DNA from: Asterias amurensis
Taxonomy: Eukaryota; Echinodermata; Asteroidea; Forcipulatida; Asteriidae
Reading direction: 5' to 3'
Assembly (NCBI RefSeq): GCF_032118995.1
Contig: NC_092660.1
Span: forward strand, 17,842,501 to 17,906,500
DNA length: 64,000 nt
Shown here: piece by piece, positions 27,301 through 34,139 of the stretch
How the letters are laid out: each line of letters starts with the position of its first letter
Position numbering within the stretch: the first letter of the stretch is position 1
Translations under genes and position numbers: made by a program
The notes under the pieces: model-generated
Told to the model about the DNA's origin: nothing
The model's input: the letters and a program-made list of their open reading frames with translations, nothing else
Database searches by the model: none

Positions 27301-30174
27301 GTCCTGGGAGTTATTAAAAACTTTTAAAGGCTAGCCCTAAGTTAGAAACTCATCCTAACTCGGCATAAGTCCTAACTCTTTGTGAAAACCACCCCAGATT
27401 ATGCCGTGGTCATGTATCCACTGAACCATGAAAAAAGGGTACACTCAATGGCCTTTCACCAAACTGTCCTTCCTCTATGCTATAAATAAGTCACAATTAC
27501 TCCATTTCATCAATTGTGAAGCCGTCTCCACCATTGAGCTAATTGTCTGGGATTTTGTATGGGTGTGAAACACTTCCCATTCTGATGGTAAAATTTCGTT
27601 GGAAAGAAGAGATGGATTCCAGAATCCGAGTTCCGACTTAAGACTTATAAGTAGCCTTCCAAGGATACCCTGAAGGCTAAATGCTCCCGGGTTCTAAATG
27701 CTTTTGTTAATCTTTTAGTTTTGTTCTATCCACTCCTCAAACATGGGGGGGGGGGGGGTTGCAAGTGTTAGTATCCTGACCTAAGGTATATTGAATCCAT
27801 AGTGTACTCATAAAAGTACAAAAAGCTTTACATGCAAACCTCTAAAAGTATTGATAATTAAAACTCAAAGAGTTAAGGTTACATGTATGCATGGTGGTTG
27901 AGTGAGTAAAATGGAATACTTGCTGTAAAAACCACACGTACATAATTGAACCATTTTCCTGACATTTTGCAATGATTTCCGTTAAAGCAAAATGCAACAT
28001 AAAATGTTACTCTCGAAAATCTTGATTTGCTACTCAATTAGCAGTCTGTGCGCACAGAACTTGTTCAATTAACAATGTGTACAGCCACTTTTAACAAACA
28101 AGCTAAGACCCTGGCTTTAGTCACAACCATGTATCACAAATTTGTTATTGTTTTTAATGAGAATTTGCCTAGGCCTATTTATCACAAGGCCGCTTTAAGG
28201 TGAGGTCTATTCACTAAAACTGAGTGTGCTATTGACCTAACTGTCACCAGAGATACATTGCCACCTACTCCTGGATCTGAAACAGGGTCGCCCCCTTCAC
28301 AGTACAAAGAAGTAGGCTCGAGAATCATCTACTAAGTAGGAGCCTGGTACTCCTAGAACTATGAGGTTTCGTTCGGCTAGACGAAAGCCGAACGAAACCT
28401 CTAAGTTCTAGGAGTAGGAGTCTGGCTGATAGCAAATGTTACCTTCCCAACTTATGCTTAAATGCCTCGCTCAAGGGCAGGGAATTGAACACACACACTC
28501 TGCTTGAGTCTCGAGTATGGTGAACTAGACTGCTTTGCCACGACTAGGGCTGGGCGACTAGTGAAATTTACTACTCGACTAGTCGTGCCTCAGATTGTTG
28601 CGACTTCGATACAAGTCGTCGCTAATTTTCAATTCCCAAGACGCATTGTTTGTCGCAGGTGCAATAGTAAAATTCAAGCTGAAAGGATTGTCACTGATGT
28701 CTGATTGCGTTTCATTAGATTTTGTCATGTTGTCCTGAGTAGTCTTGAGCTGCACAATTGGTTCACTAAGCAGGTAGTCGCAACTATTTTTGTAGTAGTT
28801 GCAACTGTACTTTTGTAGTAGTCATGAGTCGACTAAGTAATCAATAGTCATAACTACAACACTAGTCGCACGAGTCGCCAAGGTTTAGTCATGACATGCC
28901 ACGATAACTTACTCATCTCTAACATTATTACTGAATAAACAAACTTACATTTGACACAGAATCTGACTGAGAGCAACTCCATCTGTCAGCTCATCTACTG
29001 TCTCTGGATTGGCTTCTAAGTTAAAAGTTTGCACCTGCAAAAAACAATAGACACGATGGATGTACTAAATCTGCCATAATGATGATTTTAGGGCCAACAA
29101 ACAAGCCTAAAAGTCTAAAACTTAGTTAGTCCCAATCTAACAATAACATTTTTACTCCAAATAAAAGACAACATACTCAACAAGTTTTTGAGGGTGTTTT
29201 TGTTTTACCTCCTACAGATTTTCATTTTTATAAACACAATTGATAAGGATTATCGTAAGTCTCACTACGAACGGAGTTACTCATCACATAGAGCTAGGAC
29301 CCGGGTCGGGTTGCAGACCAGCATGACCTGGGGGTTCCGAATCTGACATGTCTGAGTCTCTGAGCATGAAAAGCAAGACAACCTCATATTCATTTAAAGT
29401 TAACAAATCAATAGAATATGTCATACCGTGCAATTTCAACCATTTTTGTAAGAATAGTTTCTGTGAGTAAATGTGTCAGTGACCAGATTGTAAATATTTT
29501 CGTACCCTGCCACCACTTTTTCAATATTTCATGAATTTGCTCAAAAGTCAAAGTCAAACATGTCAAACGATTTACTCTTTCTTTTGGAAAAATTAGTGAC
29601 AAATTGGTGGCAGAATTAGAATTAGACCCAATAACTGGGGTGCTGTACTTCTTTTTTCGAATTTTGACATTATCGGTCGTACGACATTATCGGCTGTACA
29701 ACTTTTTTCGAATTTTGACATTATCAGTCGTACGACCGATAATGTCAAAATTCGAAAAAAGGAGTACAGCGTCCCAGTTACTGGGTCTAAATTAGGATAT
29801 TATAAGGAAAGCTTTCTCAAAAACAACAACACAGTGATGTAAACACATTTTCATTTAAACACAATCCCTGGCACTCAGTTTATTCATGTTAAAGAACCTC
29901 ATAATCTACTATTACTACTACCTAGGAAGAAGAAACCTCCCCCATTTCGATTGTCCAAAGAGTGGGCAACTCTACGTGGAGATTCCTCTAGTACCTACCA
30001 CAATCACATAACGTGGAATCCCCATACCGTGTACGCTATACATACGCGGCAAAGAAAAACTAAGTAAAAGGAACGTCAACAAACTCCTTTCTCCATGAAA
30101 AAAAACGACAACAATATCCAACCAAGTACACTTACCCAGGTTAATAGACTTTCACAAAGTTCATCATGAGACAT
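319..30174 (-). CDS. HOOK: Hook protein, microtubule/dynein adaptor (HOOK1/HOOK3-like), complete, 18 coding exons
   Basis: Hook proteins link cargo such as endosomes to cytoplasmic dynein-dynactin and microtubules, and act in the FHF complex. Reading the minus strand exon by exon gives a continuous 726-codon frame, close to the roughly 720 residues usual for animal Hooks. Exons 1-5 encode the N-terminal Hook (calponin-homology-like) domain, about residues 1-165, opening MSHDELCESLLTW and including WRIRVSNLKKVLEGVLDFY and LGRLLQLVLGCAVNCE-like segments. Exons 5-16 encode a long coiled coil, including the near-invariant MEERYKKYLEKAKSVIRTLD in exon 16. Exons 17-18 give EEKLIVSAWYNMG and STGQSFLARQRQA, the cargo-binding C-terminal region. 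The start is the only ATG before the family N-terminus. Vertebrates have three Hooks; this looks like the single invertebrate form, so HOOK1 versus HOOK3 cannot be decided. Introns hold many MITEs. The 3' UTR lies beyond the left edge. Confidence 0.97.
463..1369. repeat. Hook last intron: partial tandem copies of exon 18 and its flank
   Basis: The stretch around exon 18's acceptor (about 420-520) recurs in degraded form at about 670-795 and 843-945. The two copies are about 173 bp apart. Each carries the equivalent of the first 18 or so codons of exon 18 (readable as GMLMHHKVTEDKLAN-like) plus upstream intron. In both copies the acceptor AG has become TG, so they should not be spliced in. Each unit is joined to a 'gcgctNtataagaagccactattattag' tail, which also occurs at 595-660, 1135-1180 and 2655-2697. 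A further fragment of the flanking part lies at 1075-1180. Confidence 0.85.
592..613. repeat. (TTA)n microsatellite
   Basis: A short TTA-repeat run adjoins a sequence resembling a retroposon 3' tail (gagtgctacataagaagccac). It probably marks the end of an old retroposed element. Confidence 0.8.
1608..1977. mobile_element. TTAA-flanked palindromic MITE (family D, copy 1)
   Basis: A 370-bp element in Hook intron 16. Both ends are TTAA followed by inverted 'AAGG..TTGGGTAC'-type termini. The two halves are near-complementary: 'ctgtagtttttgagaaatgag' on the left answers 'ctcatttccccaaaactacag' on the right, so it can fold into one long hairpin. A second full copy lies at 14182-14543. An interrupted copy lies at about 13490-13935, and partial ones near 22440-22650, 31205-31300 and 36842-36900. 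It has no coding capacity. Confidence 0.85.
2728..3106. mobile_element. TTAA-flanked 380-bp MITE (family A, copy 1)
   Basis: Family A is the commonest element in the window. It runs TTAAAGGCAGTGGACACTA ... TAGTGTCCACTGCCTTTAA, with inverted ends of about 28 bp. Internally it has an inverted motif 'gacctcaa..ttgaggtc' and a conserved 'tttcacaggtttgtta' box. Copies: this one, 5895-6267, 9759-10117, 12906-13290, 31698-about 32055, 33077-33458, 48772-49162, 50985-about 51390 and 61867-62206. Fragments lie at 42440-42660 and 58950-59120. Flanking TTAA suggests a piggyBac- or Kolobok-type transposase source; that is an inference from target preference only. Confidence 0.85.
3118..3311. mobile_element. 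Short inverted-terminal element in Hook intron 15
   Basis: The sequence between 'aatagaccgatccattaagc' on the left and the inverse of 'tgggcgaagcctactgggtc' on the right has imperfect inverted ends and a GC-rich interior with 'gcgtgcgcg' runs. It lies directly beside the family A copy at 2728-3106. Only one copy was seen, so the boundaries are tentative. Confidence 0.45.
3820..4185 (-). repeat. Degraded retroposon / tRNA-derived SINE sequence
   Basis: The segment 'aatagtggcttcttctattgc...cactcagtgac' is the reverse of the tail seen at 610-660. It continues into 'cacaagtgtcttgaccggga' and 'ctctgctgacc', which match the body of the tRNA-derived SINEs at 11640-11803 and 12335-12465. A related arrangement is found at 57495-57905. 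Confidence 0.6.
4222..4596. mobile_element. Family B MITE, copy 1, ending at the Hook exon 14 donor
   Basis: Family B is about 375 bp: TTAAAGCCATTGGACACTTTC...GAAAGTGTATAATGGCTTTAA. Its interior contains 'aacacatgtcatgacacggc' and 'gtgggttttcccgttatttt'. Good copies are at 35943-36321 and 42974-43348, both bounded by TTAA. In this copy the right terminus has been reshaped into 'tccaatgttccaatgactta', and its last bases supply the GTAAGTCATTGG donor of Hook exon 14 on the minus strand. Confidence 0.75.
4727..4920 (+). repeat. tRNA-derived SINE, plus orientation
   Basis: An A-box-like TGGCTCAGTGG is followed about 40 bases later by a consensus B box GGTTCGAACCC, then a non-tRNA body (ttttcctcccacatctaaaac). 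This is the arrangement of a tRNA-derived SINE with an internal pol III promoter. It lies in Hook intron 13. Confidence 0.7.
5379..5600. mobile_element. Family E MITE, copy 1 (222 bp)
   Basis: The left end AATGGACCCTTCCCATGAAA is answered by TTTCATGGGAAGGGTCTATT at the right, giving inverted termini of about 23 bp. The interior has further inverted words ('gttggttggcaaa' against 'tttgccaaccaaaac') and a CpG-rich centre (gacgcgcaatcgcgtc). A second copy at 19951-20176 is very similar. Neither has coding capacity. Confidence 0.85.
5895..6267. mobile_element. Family A MITE, copy 2 (reverse orientation)
   Basis: Bounded by TTAA at 5895 and 6264. It is in the reverse orientation relative to copy 1: the 'aacaaacctgtgaaaatttg' box comes first and 'ctccccattactcgtcacc' near the right end. 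It is in Hook intron 13. Confidence 0.85.
6317..6666. mobile_element. Family H element, copy 1 (inverted 'aagcctgggcgact' ends)
   Basis: Starts AAGCCTGGGCGACT and ends AGTCGCCCAGGCTT, with an interior full of 'gactagtcgcgact'-like words and 'cttcctgcttggtgaacca'. Related copies lie at 12571-12902 and 28546-28886. All are non-coding and lie in Hook introns. Confidence 0.8.
7288..7430. repeat. Family I repeat copies ('gcatacaggcctg' ends)
   Basis: The run 'ctggaggcgattgccttcgtgcccctggtc' through 'ccctttcatgaacaaagcatacagg' recurs at 7688-7810, 16855-17030, 23750-23930, 25535-25690, 27015-27208 and 48235-48385. The best copy, 27015-27208, has inverted CAGGCCTG ends. Each copy shows 'tgaaatgctccagtagaaat' and 'gcccttgccctttca'. 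The short open frames across these segments are by-products of the repeat. Confidence 0.75.
8222..8604. mobile_element. Inverted-terminal element with internal CCAAT-like duplications
   Basis: ATTCATAAATACC at 8222-8234 is answered by GGTATTTATGAAT at 8591-8604. Between them the motif 'tcctattggt(g/c)(g/a)agagc' occurs twice (about 8250 and 8375), each followed by 'gtgacg' or 'atcacg'. Only one copy was seen, so boundaries are approximate. Confidence 0.5.
8605..8766. repeat. Strong palindrome, about 64-bp arms
   Basis: The left arm 'gggaatcaaagtgtgttgaa ... gaggcctggttctt' is nearly the exact inverse of the right arm 'aagaaccaggcctcg ... attgattccc', with a loop of about 35 bases. It would form a long hairpin as DNA or in the Hook pre-mRNA. 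It directly follows the element at 8222-8604. Confidence 0.85.
9274..9297 (-). CDS. HOOK: Hook exon 13, 24-nt micro-exon encoding eight polar residues
   Basis: This exon encodes SSQKQSQE between exons 12 and 14. It is flanked by a clean CAG acceptor and a GTAACC donor, and both neighbouring junctions are phase 0 here. It could therefore be skipped without changing frame. It sits in a coiled-coil linker whose length varies among Hooks. It is in frame, but it is too short to confirm by homology alone, so it is the least certain exon of the gene. Confidence 0.7.
9425..9665. repeat. Probable MITE relic with CpG-rich interior
   Basis: The segment contains 'cagtacacgctaatcctcc', 'atgtcacgcgccaagtttgc' and 'tagcgcgtctgcatcccat'. 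Its CpG content is far above the surrounding intron. Self-inverted words are visible, but I could not define clean ends or find a second copy. Confidence 0.35.
9759..10117. mobile_element. Family A MITE, copy 3 (reverse orientation, with A-run)
   Basis: TTAA at 9759 and 10114 bound the element. It carries an expanded adenine run at about 9890-9909, where other copies read 'gaaagaaaaaac'. It lies in Hook intron 12. Confidence 0.8.
11035..11240 (-). repeat. tRNA-derived SINE, minus orientation
   Basis: On the minus strand, TGGCCTAGTTGATAAGAC (A-box-like) is followed by GGGTTTGAATCCCACC (B-box-like). The body then reads 'gagtaatatgcttg ... aaagtaccgagtataaagtg', matching the body of the SINEs at 15440-15800. 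It lies in Hook intron 11. Confidence 0.7.
11640..11803 (-). repeat. tRNA-Leu-like SINE, minus orientation
   Basis: On the minus strand the head reads GTCATGGCTGAGTGG, then TAAAGGCGCATC, a long variable region, and the B box GGTTCCAATCCCGG. This is strongly tRNA-Leu-like. A body follows with 'acacttgtgtacctgagcaa', a feature shared by fragments at 4040-4180, 12335-12465, 21150-21345, 22690-22815, 45215-45365 and 57770-57905. Confidence 0.75.
12335..12465 (-). repeat. tRNA-derived SINE fragment, minus orientation
   Basis: On the minus strand GAGTGGCCTAGCGGTTAAGA is followed by GGGTTTGAGTCCTTG and the 'gacacctgtgtcct' body. It belongs to the same family as 11640-11803. Confidence 0.65.
12571..12902. 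mobile_element. Family H element, copy 2
   Basis: Shares 'tgatgcattacagcatattg', 'gttcgaaagcaggaagtcgc' and 'gactaagcaatcaatagtcg' with copies at 6317-6666 and 28546-28886. It ends directly against the family A copy at 12906. Confidence 0.75.
12906..13290. mobile_element. Family A MITE, copy 4, abutting the Hook exon 10 donor
   Basis: Bounded by TTAA at 12906-12909 and 13287-13290. The exon 10 donor is GTATG at 13295-13291 on the minus strand, so the element's terminal TTAA begins at intron position +6. The rest of the element is typical, including the 'gacctcaagtttagaatttg' inverted core. Confidence 0.88.
13490..13935. mobile_element. Family D palindromic MITE, copy 3, interrupted by a retroposon-like insertion
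   Basis: The left half ('gtccacagatttacattata ... gaaatgagtaagacaa') and right half ('gtcttactcatttctcaaaa') belong to family D. Between about 13700 and 13880 lies unrelated sequence ending 'ggcgcattataatttggcac' plus a TTATTATTATGG run, resembling a retroposon 3' end. Confidence 0.65.
14182..14543. mobile_element. Family D palindromic MITE, copy 2
   Basis: TTAA at 14182 and 14540 bound a 362-bp fold-back sequence. Its arms include 'tttgggaaatgagtaaaaca' on the left and the inverse 'tgttttactcatttctcaaa' on the right. It begins 24 bases from Hook exon 9's acceptor side. Confidence 0.85.
14795..14998. repeat. Family J repeat, three copies
   Basis: The run 'aatgatttcccttgtataac ... attcagtgtgcacaaaattt ... 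ttttgcaaggcaaaag' recurs at about 25085-25250 and 27950-28095, sharing 'ctactcaa' and 'cagtgtgcacaaaat'. It abuts Hook exon 8's donor. No open frame is conserved between copies. Confidence 0.6.
15440..15800. repeat. Head-to-head pair of tRNA-derived SINEs with (AAT)n tail
   Basis: The segment 15440-15595 is a minus-strand SINE body and damaged head. From about 15600 a plus-strand copy runs GGTTGTCTAGTTGGC ... GGGTTTGAATAC, then 'gggaaagtactgagtataca' and an AATAATAAT tail at 15770-15797. The two copies meet at their tRNA-like heads, forming an imperfect palindrome in Hook intron 7. Confidence 0.65.
16155..16720. repeat. Tandem-like duplication in Hook intron 6
   Basis: The block 'tgacagctagatagttgacaatcagaaaaacctttttacttcagacctgagcctagtttcatg' at about 16190-16330 recurs at about 16500-16640 with small changes ('gagcctagtttcatggagtt'). 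Between them sits a 'tttggtttgcagcaaaacca' fragment also seen at 59868-59930. Confidence 0.65.
17927..18276. mobile_element. Family C fold-back MITE, copy 1
   Basis: TTAAGGAACACGTTGCC at the left is answered by an imperfect inverse ending GTGTTCCTTTAA at the right, and the halves are complementary throughout (gaccaactcgac against gtcgagttggtc). It is bounded by TTAA. A second copy lies at 37939-38311 inside a minisatellite, and a half copy at about 56255-56400. Confidence 0.85.
19000..19180. repeat. AT-rich cluster of ATTCATGAATAATTCATG palindromic words
   Basis: Repeated 'attcatgaataattca' and 'gcattatgcaagcc' words occur in clustered direct and inverted arrangement, with another cluster at 19620-19655. 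They resemble degenerate octamer-type sites but may simply be a decayed satellite. Confidence 0.5.
19196..19505. mobile_element. Family K element, copy 1
   Basis: The left 'tgtcaggtacaatgac' is answered by 'gtcattgtaccagaca' on the right. A second copy at about 24009-24304 shares 'ggcacaatggtaccagggtt' and 'tgctcatctgga'. It is non-coding and lies in a Hook intron. Confidence 0.75.
19951..20176. mobile_element. Family E MITE, copy 2 (226 bp)
   Basis: Matches 5379-5600 almost end to end, with inverted AATGGACCCTTCCCATG termini. The two copies differ by a few substitutions and a short insertion ('gagcag'), suggesting a fairly recent burst. Confidence 0.85.
20480..20600. repeat. Family G fragment ('tgctaagcagacaattgtta')
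   Basis: The segment 'gttaccagccaaacaattat ... tttctgcttaagcaactc' is part of the 'gggcccaattt' element family. It contributes the middle of a 139-residue open frame that is therefore not counted as a gene. Confidence 0.6.
21355..21535. mobile_element. Family G element ('gggcccaatttcatagagctg')
   Basis: Begins 'gggcccaatttcatagagctg' and ends 'ttatcaaattagccctgggg', an inverted pair. Related copies: 22818-22980, 35234-35420, 46024-46213, 47004-47286, 53310-53467, 58685-58926, 63202-63388, and one split over 59727-60150. Confidence 0.65.
21541..21690. repeat. 'actagtcctaacttaggac' cluster
   Basis: Repeats of 'gactagtcctaactt' and its near-palindromic variants fill the segment. A related stretch at 27255-27400 carries the same words and 'tttgtgaaa(a/t)ccacccc' at its end, implying one dispersed repeat family. 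Confidence 0.7.
24009..24304. mobile_element. Family K element, copy 2
   Basis: Inverted 'ctggtacaatgac' and 'aatgtaccag' ends, and the internal 'ggtaccagggtttgctcatc' shared with 19196-19505. Confidence 0.7.
24515..24785. mobile_element. Fold-back element with two nested inverted repeats
   Basis: Outer arms 24515-24569 and about 24741-24785 ('ggtagcatgaatcata' against 'tattcatgctacc') enclose inner arms 24588-24640 and 24676-24727 ('ccgtggggtcgaa' against 'ttcgaccccacgg'). Nothing coding was seen. Confidence 0.8.
26815..26998. repeat. 'caagtcaagtcacaagtca' short tandem array
   Basis: Irregular tandem copies of CAAGTCA/CAAGTCG words in Hook intron 2. The plus-strand open frame across it is a product of the repetition. 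Confidence 0.8.
28341..28427. repeat. Near-perfect hairpin, about 38-bp stem
   Basis: 'tcctagaactatgaggtttc' and 'gttcggct' on the left are answered by 'agccgaac' and 'gaaacctctaagttctagga' on the right, with a loop of under ten bases. It lies in Hook intron 2. Confidence 0.85.
28546..28886. mobile_element. Family H element, copy 3
   Basis: Begins 'gggctgggcgactagtg' and ends 'cgagtcgccaaggttta', with the same interior words as the copies at 6317 and 12571. It ends about 60 bases before Hook exon 2. Confidence 0.75.
29623..29789. mobile_element. 'TAGACCCA' fold-back element with 9-bp target duplication, copy 1
   Basis: A 167-bp element beginning TAGACCCAATAACTGGG and ending CCCAGTTACTGGGTCTA. 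It is flanked by AATTAGAAT (29614-29622) and AATTAGGAT (29790-29798), a 9-bp duplication with one mismatch. Inside are three copies of 'cgaattttgacattatc' in direct and inverse orientation. It lies in Hook intron 1. Confidence 0.88.
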
Positions 30175-31697
30175 GTTGATAAAATCACGGGTTACAAGTG
30201 AAGAAAACTACGGGTAAAAACTCCTCTTCTAAATGACTAAGAAATTTTACCTGCCAAATAAACACTTCCTATAAAAACGTACACAACCGGTTAAATGTCG
30301 CTGGTGTCAGGCCACATTGAACGAGGTTCTGATTTCTTAACCACACGTAGGGGGCGTCTCAAGTACGGGACACCAGCGAACATGCTAATTATGCACACAA
30401 AACTGCAAGGTTGTATTTTTCCCTTACACCTTTCACAAAGTCTGAGATGACCAAACTTACTATGAACTTAATTATTTTGGTAATTGATTAAGCCCTGGAC
30501 AATTTGATAATGTAAACCATGACTGTCCATGATGTTTAATTCAAAATCCATCAAAAACTTTCACAACCAAATATTTCACTGCGTGTGCATTGAAAATATA
30601 GATATGCATAACTAAAAATAAATGCACTGAAAATATATTAACAAATGCACTCGCCAAAACAAATAAAAATGTAACACCAAAAGTGGCTGAAAGAATATGC
30701 GGTCTTGTGGCCTTTATTGAACTTTATGCCTGATTTTATGTTGTGCGTTGTTCCATAAGCCTCGCGAACCAAACTTGGTTTCGTAACAGTTCCTGAAACT
30801 ACTCTAGCTGCATTGACAATATAAATATGCACTCGGAAATAAAATAAAGATTGCACTACCGGGAAACTGGTTTTAGAAGATGTGAAATATTATTTTTCCC
30901 AAGCACATTTTGTTTGTTTTTTGTTTTGTTTTTGTTTTTACTAAACAGTGATTTTATCTTGGCATTTCTTTTTTACTTATCATGCAAGGCTTACCCCCTT
31001 GTGATTTGTCAGAGTTTTACTTAAAATGCAATAAGGCCTAACCCTTGTGGTTTTATAAAATTCTAAGCCCATTATTGACTGATGCCTTCCGATATACTTG
31101 CAGGAAAATATTATTATTGAAAATTATTGTTGATGCTCTAGTCACACTGGCCATTTGGGATCGAGTATCAGGGGAGCCGGGGATAAGGAGCACGCAGAAT
31201 TGGTAAGAAACAAAAAATGTGAAGATCACAGATTTACATAAAACTTACACGGTCTAATGATGATGATGATAGTAGAAAGCATCCCTTGAAGTATTTCTGT
31301 CTGAAATTTCATATTTGATGAGAAAATAAATAATCTAATTTTGCGTTTTTGGAGTTTATCGCCCAGTGAGCGTTTTATTCATTTTTGTTTTGTTATCCAT
31401 GCAATGCAAAATTGTAATCGGTTTTTCAGTACTCTCTCGTGACCCAGATGGCCGATCGATCTCGAACTTCTACAAGTTTGTCAGTTTGTGTATATTATGG
31501 TGAATAATATAATGTGTTTACACTGCCAGCAACTTACTTGGAAGCAAAACCAATTATGTAATGTACCTTTAATACTCTATGGTTTTATCAAGACACCAAT
31601 GTGTGTCAAGCACTGATGCACATTCCAGAGTAAAACTCATATATGCCTGTGAATTTTTATTTCAAGGGACTTGTAATTACACAGATCGATGTTTGGG

Positions 31698-32055
31698 TTA
31701 AAGGGAAGGTACACGTTTGGTAATTACTAAAAACAAAACCTTAAAAACTGACTTGGTAACGATAATTGAAGAGCTGTTGATAGTATAAATTATTGTGAGA
31801 AACGGCTCCCTCTGAAGTAGCATAGATTTTTGAAAAAGAGTTAACTTCTCATTAAAATATTAAAAGACTTCTAGCTAGAAGTCTTTTATTCCCATCTGAA
31901 AGCACACAAATTCGTCCAACAATGGTGTTTTTTCTTCATCTTTTTCTCCCAACTCTGATGACCGATTTGAGCTCAAATTTTCACCGGTTTGTTATTTTAT
32001 GCATAGATAGAGATACACGAACTGTAACGGCTAGTCTTTGACAATTACCGTTAAC
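31698..32055. mobile_element. Family A MITE, copy 5
   Basis: TTAA at 31698 opens the element. The internal inverted core is altered to 'gacttctagctagaagtc' but the surrounding family sequence is retained. The right end is worn, so its limit is approximate. Confidence 0.7.
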
Positions 32056-33076
32056 ATCTTTTGACTTTGCCGAGTACATTCGTTGAGGCTACCTCCATTG
32101 TATATTCCTATCAACTACCTTCATGTAATTCAGTCCTGGGCACAATTAATGCCGTTGAGTCAAGAAATTTGATAAAGACAAGAAAATCAAATTGAAAACA
32201 ATAAAACGTATCTAAATAAAAAGAACTTCATTTTATTTTTTATAGCAAAAACACATTCAGAAATTATATAATAATTAACGTTAAGCACTTTTTCCAATAT
32301 AAAAACTACAAAATTAATTCCAAAAAACAAACACTATAGATCTATTTTGTTAAGTTAATAGAACAATAAATATTTCCCTTGTATAAAATAATTACGGTAG
32401 AAAAAGACTCATAATTTCTACAAAGTTTATTTGAGAGAAAAGGAAAAGTTTAACTAAATTTTGTGATGAACCTGGTAATAAATTTTCAAAGAATATTTAA
32501 TGGCCTGACGTTGATCCTAGCAGAGTCTTTCTGCAATTTTCAATAAATAAAGTCACGATCATTTGAGTGAAGACAAAACTCCAAGTCTCTAACCTCAAGT
32601 TAAAATGGTGTGAATTGCCATTGTATTTGATACACTTCTAGTGCAAAACTTGTCACTGAAAAAAACATTCCATGACATCATTCTGAGAGAAATGGGTCCT
32701 TTCAATGATTTTAAATCAAAACTGTCTTAAATTTGATATTTTGACTAACTGTGAAATATTTCAATATTCCTCCTTAGAATCTAAAGTCCCACTAGGTGTT
32801 AAAATCAAATGTCATTTAGTGTTTCGAACCTTGCTATGAAAAAGTCAGGAATAAACCAAAGATCCCCTTTAAACAAATGTATGACCCCTCCCCCCCCCCA
32901 GATTTATGTCATTGGATGTTGACACATTTTGCACAAGAAAGGTATAGGATAATTTACAATTTACTCTCTCTTAAAGTGAGGTTAGAGACTTGTAAGTTTT
33001 TCCCCACTCACAATGACTCTATCTATTGGAAAATGTACATCACAAAATTTAATAATTATGACATTTCCATTTCTCT

Positions 33077-33458
33077 TTAAAGGCAGTGGACATTATTGGT
33101 AATTACTCAAAACAATTATCATCATAAAACATTACTTGGTAACGAGTAATGGGGAGAGGTTGATAGTATAAAACATTGTGAGAAACAGCTCCCTCTGAAG
33201 TGACATAGTTGTCGAGAAAGAAGTAATTTTCCACGAATTTGATTTCGAGACCTCAAGTTTAGATTGAGGTCTTGAAATCAAGCATCTGAAAGCACACAAC
33301 TTCGTGTGACAAGGGTGTTTTTTCTTTCATAGTTATCTCCATATTCCAACAACCAATCGAGCTCAAATTTTCACAGGTTTGTTATTTTTTGCATGTTGAG
33401 ATACACCAACTGTGAAGACTAGTCTTTGACAATTACCAATAGTGTCTACTGTATTTAA
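33077..33458. mobile_element. Family A MITE, copy 6
   Basis: TTAA at 33077-33080 and 33455-33458 bound a well-preserved copy with 'aaggcagtggacattattgg' at the left and 'ccaatagtgtctactgtat' at the right. Confidence 0.85.
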
Positions 33459-33806
33459 GAATTTTAGGCCAGTACCTGAGAACTGTACAATGTTAAGATT
33501 TCACTCCTCTGTGTGTCTGCAGATTTGGTTTTAGTAAGGCTGTAATCCGTTTCTTCTTCAAACCAGGGTTTATTTGATTGGTTGTGATACTTGCTTTATC
33601 AACATTTGAGCGATTTACAAATTTTTGCACTTCACAACCTGTAGCCAGGGGTCACACCCAGGTTTACAAATAAACATATTTTGAATCAGTGAAAGTAATT
33701 TCATTTGAAAATCAAACTGGTTGTGATCACTCCATTAATGTCAGAAAGATACATAAGATGAAAAACATGTTTGGAATATAGACAACTCGAACTTCTTGAG
33801 AGCAAC

Positions 33807-34139
33807 TTAAAGATGCTATGTCAGATTTTTGGCCGATTTGACCAAAAAGTTTTGATTTAAAATTCAATAGGTATTTTGATGGGGGTCGAGTAAGTTACAA
33901 GCTTTCATTTGAGCCATTCCAATGGTTAGTAGCAGTGAAATAAAGTGCTGAAAACATCACATGACCAATTCTTATGTGTTTAATAAGAAACGTTTTAAAT
34001 TGTTGTCATGGTTCCTGACCATTAAAAGTAAAAGTTAAACTTTTTTTCGTTATAGCGGGTACAACTCTTTGAAATACCATTCACTCAAAAAATCTATTTT
34101 TTAATGTTTGGGGCCAAAAATCTGACATAGTATCTTTAA
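33807..34139. mobile_element. Family F: TTAA-flanked 333-bp MITE
   Basis: TTAAAGATGCTATGTCAGAT at the left is answered by ATCTGACATAGTATCTTTAA at the right, giving inverted termini of about 26 bp bounded by TTAA. Only this copy is in the window, and it has no coding capacity. Confidence 0.85.

Larger units (their letters stand above)
319..30174 (-). other. HOOK: Hook gene exon map
   Basis: Coding exons in transcript order, read from splice sites and frame: 1, 30136-30174; 2, 28949-29034; 3, 25753-25876; 4, 23055-23187; 5, 21733-21950; 6, 20748-20842; 7, 16008-16152; 8, 15006-15218; 9, 13994-14158; 10, 13296-13456; 11, 11826-11966; 12, 10902-10998; 13, 9274-9297; 14, 4597-4631; 15, 3598-3680; 16, 2381-2586; 17, 1370-1441; 18, 319-462 including the stop. 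All donors are GT and all acceptors AG. The running phase closes at every junction and totals 726 codons plus stop. The exon 15/16 junction had a rival donor (GTATGT just upstream). The chosen GTAAGT donor gives an ungapped match to the family, whereas the rival breaks the frame. Exon 4 uses a weak GTTGG donor. Confidence 0.93.
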
